Source: JAUSPI01 sp964454305
GTDB taxonomy: Bacteria > Desulfobacterota > Syntrophia > Syntrophales > JADFWA01
Length of the DNA stretch: 44,950 nt
Reading direction: 5' to 3'
NCBI GenBank assembly: GCA_964454305.1
Contig: CAYVXX010000008.1
Coordinates: 1 to 44,950, forward strand
The translations under genes were made by a program, and so were the position numbers. The notes below the pieces were generated by a model. The model was not told the DNA's origin, ran no database searches, and saw only the letters and a list, made by a program, of their open reading frames with translations. Below are positions 40,361-44,950 of this stretch, in pieces (the stretch's first letter is position 1; each line of letters begins with the position of its first letter).

Positions 40361-40389
40361 CTTTGCGCTCTTTGCGTCTTTGTGGTGAA
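40361..40389. repeat. CTTTGCG triple-word repeat G at the holA start
   Basis: CTTTGCG (40361-40367), CTTTGCG (40370-40376) and CTTTGTG (40378-40384) lie in tandem, followed by GTGAA. This CTTTGCG-type word string is, from memory, a common dispersed intergenic sequence in anaerobic proteobacteria. It reaches to 5 bases before the holA start codon. Confidence 0.6.
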
Positions 40390-40393
40390 CTAA

Positions 40394-41761
40394 ATGGGCT
40401 CTCTGACGGGTTATGCGGTAAGAACTCTGGAGACGGTCCTTCGCGATATAAAAAAAGGTTCGACTGTTCAATGTTATCTTATCCATGGAGATGAAGAATA
40501 CCTGATAAAGGATGCTCTCGATAAGATAATAAACCTTTTCCTTCCCGGAGGAAACAGGGATTTTAATCTCTTCTATATGGATGGGGAAAGCGAAGACATT
40601 GACAGTATATGTGAATCCATCCTAACCCCCCCCCTTATCCCCGGAAAAAAAATCGTGGCGGTAAGGAATTCCCGTTTTTTTCATTCTAAAAACACCCTGC
40701 CCGACCTCGTAAAAAAAATCGTTAAAAACATGGACGACAATACATTAGAAGCGGCGCGGGCCTTTGTATCATTTTTGAAGACGGCCGGCTGGACACTTGA
40801 GGACCTGAGGGATGACGGGTGGAAGAAGATCTCCGATGATGAGTGGAGTAAAGCAATTGGCAGTCATAGCGGGAATGGAAGAGAGACGTGGTTGCCCAAA
40901 ATGATAGATTTTTGTGACAGTCGCGGCATGAAGGGAGGACGATCCCAGGAAGATACACAGACTCTCGTAGACGCTTTAACAGGCGGTCTTCCAGAAGGTA
41001 ATTGTCTGATACTGACCGCCGATTATTCTGTAGACAAAAGGAAAAAGCTTTTTAAGGCAATATCCGATATCGGGGTTGTCCTCGGTTTTTCCCGTGTCAA
41101 GAATGAAAAGATGCAAAAGAAGCTGCTGAAGGATGCTGCTGAAGAACTACTCCTTGGCGAAAGTGGTAAAAAGCTGACACCGGAGGCATTTCTCGCCCTG
41201 GAAAGAAAAACCGGCTTCAACATCAGGCAATTCAGGGGAGCGGTGGAAAAGCTGATTACCTATACAGGCGATAGATCAGTTATTACAGGACAGGATGTCC
41301 AGGACGTTACAGGAAGAACAAAGGAAGACTCTATATTTGATCTAACCTCTGCTCTGACCGAGAAGAATCTGGGGAAAGCCCTCTTGACTCTTAAAGAGCT
41401 CCTTGATCAAGGTGTTCACCATCTGATGGTTATGACGATGATAATCAGGGAGATCCGGCTCCTTATTCACGCAAAGATTTTTCTCAGATCGAGAAATCTT
41501 CCTTCATTCCATCCCGAAATGGACTACAATCGATTTCAGAAGACCGTTTATCCTGCCATAAAGGAGTATAGCAAGGGTTCTATGCTTGTCGGTCAGCATC
41601 CTTACGTAATTTATAACGCTCTGAAAAATTCCGGAAGGTTCTCCTACGAAGAGCTTGGAGGATATTTGGAAACTCTCATTGATGTTGACATTGCGCTGAA
41701 AACTACCGGGAGAAATCCAAAGCTTATACTTGAGCGCCTTCTGGCGGATATCTGTCTATAA
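40394..41761 (+). CDS. holA: DNA polymerase III delta subunit, with internal insertion
   Basis: This 455-residue clamp-loader subunit opens the beta clamp. The N-terminal AAA-like domain shows VQCYLIHGDEEYLIKDALDKI and the block PPLIPGKKIVAVRN. The C-terminal collar has LTPEAFLALERKTGFNIRQFRGAVEKL, DSIFDLTSALTEKNLGKALLTLKELLDQG and FSYEELGGYLETLIDVDIALKTTG. E. coli HolA has 343 residues; most of the excess is a segment at about 100-190, between the KIVAVRN strand and CLILTAD. No good ribosome site precedes ATG 40394, which abuts repeat G. It overlaps the minus-strand NYN gene by 6 bases at the stops. Confidence 0.88.
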   Translation: MGSLTGYAVRTLETVLRDIKKGSTVQCYLIHGDEEYLIKDALDKIINLFLPGGNRDFNLFYMDGESEDIDSICESILTPPLIPGKKIVAVRNSRFFHSKNTLPDLVKKIVKNMDDNTLEAARAFVSFLKTAGWTLEDLRDDGWKKISDDEWSKAIGSHSGNGRETWLPKMIDFCDSRGMKGGRSQEDTQTLVDALTGGLPEGNCLILTADYSVDKRKKLFKAISDIGVVLGFSRVKNEKMQKKLLKDAAEELLLGESGKKLTPEAFLALERKTGFNIRQFRGAVEKLITYTGDRSVITGQDVQDVTGRTKEDSIFDLTSALTEKNLGKALLTLKELLDQGVHHLMVMTMIIREIRLLIHAKIFLRSRNLPSFHPEMDYNRFQKTVYPAIKEYSKGSMLVGQHPYVIYNALKNSGRFSYEELGGYLETLIDVDIALKTTGRNPKLILERLLADICL

Positions 41762-42274
41762 TTTTTTCGCTCTTTTCAGCACTGCCCTTTGCTTTTTGGA
41801 AATCCTTCGTGATGGCCCTTTTTTCTGAGTTCCCAAGGACATACTGCTGTGCTGATCGTCAATGTCTGAAGGAGGAAAATCATGTTCGGATGCCCGTTCT
41901 ATCTTGGCCTCAAACTCCGGAGAAGAGATAGCAACACCGCCGTTTCTGCTTATAGAATCTGCTATATTTCTGTCCGATGTGACAACAACAATCTCTTCTT
42001 CTCCTTTTTTTACCATCCTTTTTATGACCTCATCAGCCTTTTCCCCTTTTCTGGAATATATGATATCAATTTCACCTTCCCGGTCGCGCTCCTCCATCAG
42101 CGGATCGCTCGCCCACCCGTCAAACACGATGGTTATCCTGTGCCCTCTGGATTTTTTATAGAGTGAAACCCTCCGTATCAATTCATTGCGCCCACTCTCC
42201 AGGCTGATACTTTCGAAACGTCCCAGGGAATCTGACTGTCTGATGAGATTGTATCCGTCAATTATTATATGCAT
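41756..42274 (-). CDS. YacP-like NYN (PIN-fold) domain protein, putative ribonuclease
   Basis: This 172-residue protein starts MHIIIDGYNLIRQSD, the first acidic motif of NYN domains. It continues with ITIVFDGWASDP, GEKADEVIKRMV and VVTSDRNIADSISRNGG, which supply the other acidic residues of the PIN-like nuclease site. Bacillus YacP (Rae1) is a ribosome-associated endonuclease of this family. The C-terminal 45 residues are basic (ISKKQRAVLKRAKKL) and could bind RNA. It is convergent with holA, and a palindromic repeat separates it from rpe. Nuclease activity is inferred from the family. Confidence 0.82.
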   Translation of the reverse strand: MHIIIDGYNLIRQSDSLGRFESISLESGRNELIRRVSLYKKSRGHRITIVFDGWASDPLMEERDREGEIDIIYSRKGEKADEVIKRMVKKGEEEIVVVTSDRNIADSISRNGGVAISSPEFEAKIERASEHDFPPSDIDDQHSSMSLGTQKKGPSRRISKKQRAVLKRAKKL

Positions 42275-42283
42275 AATCTTGAT

Positions 42284-42417
42284 GAACTTGTAAAAGTCTC
42301 CTCAGCTTGTCATTTCGAGTGAAACGAGAAATCTTTAAAACGTAACATGCTGAAAGAACAAGATTTCTCCCTGTGGTCGAAATGACATATTCGTCGAATT
42401 TCACTTTTTACGAAGCT
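42284..42417. repeat. MITE/REP-like nested palindrome, copy 2
   Basis: The core (42309-42386) runs from GTCATTTCGAG, via AAATCTTTAA, to AGATTTCTCC and TCGAAATGAC, matching copy 1 near 5961. The outer arms differ from copy 1: AACTTGTAAAAGT (42285-42297) faces ACTTTTTACGAAGCT (42403-42417). A 13-base piece of the right outer arm recurs after truB. It fills the gap between the rpe stop and the NYN gene. Confidence 0.75.
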
Positions 42418-42418
42418 G

Positions 42419-43081
42419 TTAACCTTGAGGATTTATAATTTCTTTCATTTTAGCTATGGTCTTCCGATAATCGGCGCTTCCAAAGATGGAAGAACCGGCC
42501 ACAAAAATATCCGTGCCGGCATCGGCTATCTGTTTTATATTGTCGAGTGTTACACCTCCATCCACTTCCAGGAGAACACCGGGAGCGATTGATCTGATCA
42601 TCTCCCGTGCCTTTTTAATTTTTGGCAGCATATTCTCTATAAATTTCTGCCCGCCGAACCCGGGATTTACCGTCATCACCAGCAGCATATCCACATCCTC
42701 TATAACCTGTTCAATCCGTGAAAGCGGAGTTGCAGGGTTCAGGGATACCCCTGCCTTGATCCCCCGCTCCTTAATTAGCGCTATCGTCCTGTGAAGGTGA
42801 TCTGCCGCCTCAACATGGACAGTGATCATATCGCTTCCGGCTGCAGCAAAGGCTTCTATAAATCTTTCCGGGTTCTCAATCATCAGGTGGACATCGAACG
42901 GAAGGTCAGTAACCTTTCTCAGTGAGGATACAATGGCAGGTCCGATTGTAATGTTCGGAACAAAATGACCGTCCATTACATCTATGTGAATCAAATCCGC
43001 TCCTGCCTCTTCCACTAACAGGATCTCTTCGCCGAGTCTGCTGAAATCGGCAGATAGAATGGATGGGGCTATTTTTTTCAT
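42419..43081 (-). CDS. rpe: Ribulose-phosphate 3-epimerase
   Basis: This 220-residue TIM-barrel enzyme interconverts ribulose 5-phosphate and xylulose 5-phosphate in the pentose phosphate pathway. Metal and catalytic motifs are visible: KIAPSILSADFSRLG, HIDVMDGHFVPNITIGP (His and Asp ligands), VHLMIENPE, VNPGFGGQKF and EVDGGVTLDNI. AAAGGAATATTACT precedes the ATG. It follows the lipoprotein gene on the same strand after 34 bases and probably shares its transcript. Confidence 0.96.
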   Translation of the reverse strand: MKKIAPSILSADFSRLGEEILLVEEAGADLIHIDVMDGHFVPNITIGPAIVSSLRKVTDLPFDVHLMIENPERFIEAFAAAGSDMITVHVEAADHLHRTIALIKERGIKAGVSLNPATPLSRIEQVIEDVDMLLVMTVNPGFGGQKFIENMLPKIKKAREMIRSIAPGVLLEVDGGVTLDNIKQIADAGTDIFVAGSSIFGSADYRKTIAKMKEIINPQG

Positions 43082-43115
43082 AGTAATATTCCTTTATAAT
43101 TCCCTCTCCCTGAAA

Positions 43116-43856
43116 TCAGAATTCCATGACGAGGGCGTGCGACACGCCTGAATCCACTTCTTTGATCCGAAGTCTCAACTCCTTTGCTTTTTTTGCCTCT
43201 CCGGGAAAGAAAATAAACCCATGGGCTATTTCATGTGGTTTTATCGCCCGGCTTTCGAGGGACCTTGTTTGCAGATCTTCCCTTATTTCATGCCGGACGT
43301 CTTCGTTTGATAATCCCCCGGCGCCCCCCATTGTTATACCTGCAGCCGTACCAACGGCAGCACCCTTCATGGCAGCATCGCCAACATTCTGTCCCGTTAC
43401 AATACCGACTGCCGCACCTATAATTGCCCCGGCGGCACCGGCAAGCAACCCTGATTTTGTCGCTTCAGGGGCGACTTTGCCAAGTTCGGTCTTTTTCGAT
43501 ATTCGATCATATGCAAGTCTTGCGTCGATTATAGGCCAGAGATTATTTTCTCCGTCGACCAGAAATGTCTGATTCGCAACAATCTCTATCGAGTGGGTCC
43601 CTTTGTTGTCAAAGATCACCTGGACAGGAAGTATCCCTGCATCTCTGATGTCAAATCCGAAGGCCTCTTCCGCCTCTTTTTTGTCATCGTAGGCCTTGGT
43701 TGCTATAAGCGCCCCGGCAACGGCCTTTACATTCGGATAGGCGGTGGGCATTTTTAAAGGTACGACCTTTCTCTCGTATTTAGCGCATCCAGCAAGGATA
43801 AATATAATGAGCAAAGGAACATATATCATCGCGTAAAATTTCTTTATTCGTCTCAT
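43116..43856 (-). CDS. Lipoprotein with glycine-zipper segment
   Basis: This protein of 246 residues has an N-terminal signal ending in the lipobox LAGC (Cys24), so it is a membrane-bound lipoprotein. The +2 residue is Ala, which favours the outer membrane. Residues about 130-175 form a Gly/Ala-rich zipper (GLLAGAAGAIIGAAVGIVTG and GAAVGTAAGITMGG) like those of membrane-inserting lipoproteins. Before it lies a beta-rich region with the repeated idea of a 'determined value' (VQVIFDNKGTHSIEI). I start at ATG 43856, with AAAGGA 10 bases upstream; a TTG at 43886 is possible. No function can be assigned. Confidence 0.75.
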   Translation of the reverse strand: MRRIKKFYAMIYVPLLIIFILAGCAKYERKVVPLKMPTAYPNVKAVAGALIATKAYDDKKEAEEAFGFDIRDAGILPVQVIFDNKGTHSIEIVANQTFLVDGENNLWPIIDARLAYDRISKKTELGKVAPEATKSGLLAGAAGAIIGAAVGIVTGQNVGDAAMKGAAVGTAAGITMGGAGGLSNEDVRHEIREDLQTRSLESRAIKPHEIAHGFIFFPGEAKKAKELRLRIKEVDSGVSHALVMEF

Positions 43857-43898
43857 GGCTGACAAATCCTTTCTTTTTAGTAACAAAACGTATTGAAA

Positions 43899-43927
43899 CT
43901 GATACTATATTAGGGTATGGATGTCAA
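43899..43927 (-). promoter_or_regulatory. Promoter of the lipoprotein-rpe operon
   Basis: On the minus strand TTGACA (43927-43922), 17 bases, then TATCAG (43904-43899, four of six matches). Transcription would start near 43892, about 36 bases before the lipoprotein ATG. It lies in the divergent gap with waaA. Confidence 0.45.
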
Positions 43928-43944
43928 TACTTCAAAGGTGACCA

Positions 43945-44950
43945 ATGTATACAGCATACAACATAATTCTATTTATAAGCAGCCTTTTTCTGCTCCCCTA
44001 CTATCTCTTAAAGATGACCTTTACAGGCAAGTACAGGAAAAGTCTCGGGCCTAAATTCGGTCTGATTGAGCCGGGGATTTTAAAAACAATGGAGGGGCAT
44101 CCCAGGATATGGGTCCACGCAGTATCGGTTGGCGAGGTTACAGCCGCCGCCCCTATTGTCTCTTCTCTCAGAGAAAATTTCCCTTCCGCGTGCATCATCC
44201 TGTCCACCAGTACGGAGACCGGTCAGGCTATGGCACGCAGGATGGCTACCGATGCCACATCATATATCTACTACCCTCTTGATATTCCCTTTGTGATAAG
44301 AAGAGTATTGGGACTTGTGAGACCGGACATATTTGTCACCGTAGAGACGGAACTCTGGCCAAATTTCCTGCGGATCTGTAAAATGGCAGGCATTAAAATA
44401 GTCATGGTTAATGGCAGAATATCGCCACGTTCCTTTAAAAACTACATGAAATTCCGTTTCTTCTGGAAAGAGGTATTGAAGCAGGTCGATGAGATAGGTG
44501 TAATATCCGAAACAGATGCCAGCCGAATCAGGGCGCTCGGCGCACTCCATTCTGAGGTACATGTGTTCGGAAATTCAAAGTATGACAGCCTTGCAGCAAT
44601 GGTAGATCCACAGTTAAAAGAGGAAATTTCAGGAAAGCTCAACATAGTACCCGGATCAATGGTGTTCGTGGCGGGGAGTACCCACGATACCGAAGAAGAA
44701 ATAATACTTTCGGTCTACCGACGACTCCTTGAAGAATATCCCGATTTCAAGCTTATTATTATCCCGCGCCACGTCGAAAGGAGCAATGAGGTACGTTCTC
44801 TTGTAAGCGAAGCCGGATTCCCTGATTGTATAATGATGACCGAGATAAAAAACGGCAAAAAACGTTCAGAGGAAAGAATCATAATCATCGATGTTATAGG
44901 GGAGCTCTTCAAGGTATACAGCCTGGCCACCGTTGTCTTCTGCGGGGGAA
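43945..44950 (+). CDS. waaA: 3-deoxy-D-manno-octulosonic acid (Kdo) transferase, 5' part
   Basis: There are 335 codons before the window edge; full-length relatives have about 425. This inner-membrane-anchored glycosyltransferase adds Kdo to lipid A. An N-terminal hydrophobic helix (about 5-24) is followed by WVHAVSVGEVTAAAPIV (with the catalytic Glu), ILSTSTETGQAMA, ETELWPNFL, VNGRIS and GNSKYD. The second Rossmann domain opens with VFVAGSTHDTEEE and IIIPRHVERSNEV. AAAGGTG lies 5 bases before ATG 43945. The start and frame are clear. Its presence shows the organism makes LPS. Confidence 0.93.
   Translation, partial: MYTAYNIILFISSLFLLPYYLLKMTFTGKYRKSLGPKFGLIEPGILKTMEGHPRIWVHAVSVGEVTAAAPIVSSLRENFPSACIILSTSTETGQAMARRMATDATSYIYYPLDIPFVIRRVLGLVRPDIFVTVETELWPNFLRICKMAGIKIVMVNGRISPRSFKNYMKFRFFWKEVLKQVDEIGVISETDASRIRALGALHSEVHVFGNSKYDSLAAMVDPQLKEEISGKLNIVPGSMVFVAGSTHDTEEEIILSVYRRLLEEYPDFKLIIIPRHVERSNEVRSLVSEAGFPDCIMMTEIKNGKKRSEERIIIIDVIGELFKVYSLATVVFCGG

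Overview
The window reads as bacterial chromosome, most probably from a deltaproteobacterium (Desulfobacterota; the gene mix fits Syntrophales-like anaerobes). This rests on gene content and order and was not checked by a search. Pointers are the block rho-rpmE-prfA-prmC-murA-hisD, the block rimP-nusA-infB-DUF503-rbfA-nrnA-truB-rpsO-pnp-M16 peptidase-dut, a DUF39 homocysteine-forming enzyme, selenocysteine machinery (selA), a TAXI-type TRAP transporter and a Kdo transferase, which implies a Gram-negative envelope. Nearly all of it is conserved core. I see no prophage, CRISPR array, complete insertion sequence, toxin-antitoxin or defence island.

Layout. 1-51: first codons of a minus-strand 4Fe-4S ferredoxin protein. 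374-5861: TAXI-TRAP uptake operon (binding protein, DUF1850 protein, fused permease) followed by a 2,4-diaminopentanoate dehydrogenase-like oxidoreductase. 6097-6660: def on the minus strand. 6952-11457: HemN/HemW-like radical SAM protein, selA, rluD, pgeF. 11878-18294: rho, rpmE, prfA, prmC, murA, hisD, behind a 420-base leader. 18336-18410: tRNA-Gly(CCC). 18515-31328: rimP, nusA, infB, DUF503, rbfA, nrnA, truB, rpsO, pnp, M16 peptidase, dut, DUF39. 31564-36360: ftsB and pilMNOPQ. 36367-36696: queF (minus). 36877-40246: TPR protein, M24 aminopeptidase, hisC, rpsU. 40394-41761: holA. 41756-43856: NYN-domain protein, rpe and a lipoprotein on the minus strand. 43945-44950: 5' part of waaA.

The central block is a gene-expression superoperon: termination (rho, nusA), initiation (infB, rbfA, rimP), release (prfA and its methylase prmC), ribosomal proteins (L31, S15, S21), rRNA/tRNA modification (rluD, truB, queF), and RNA turnover (pnp, nrnA). 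Envelope functions follow: murA, pgeF, ftsB, the type IV pilus alignment complex and secretin, and waaA.

The most unusual signal lies in the gaps between the core genes. At least six gaps carry degenerate short-word arrays arranged as two facing, partly complementary arms. In four of them the words keep an exact 7-base register (after prmC, rimP, nusA and dut). In two others (before truB and holA) the words follow a shared 10-7-9 spacing. A second class consists of MITE/REP-like palindromes (5922-6082, 42284-42417, 36753-36833). Other points worth checking are a PilQ secretin that seems to lack its N1 domain, intrinsic terminators placed directly before the DUF1850 and rimP start codons, and structured leaders for rho, rpsO and pnp.
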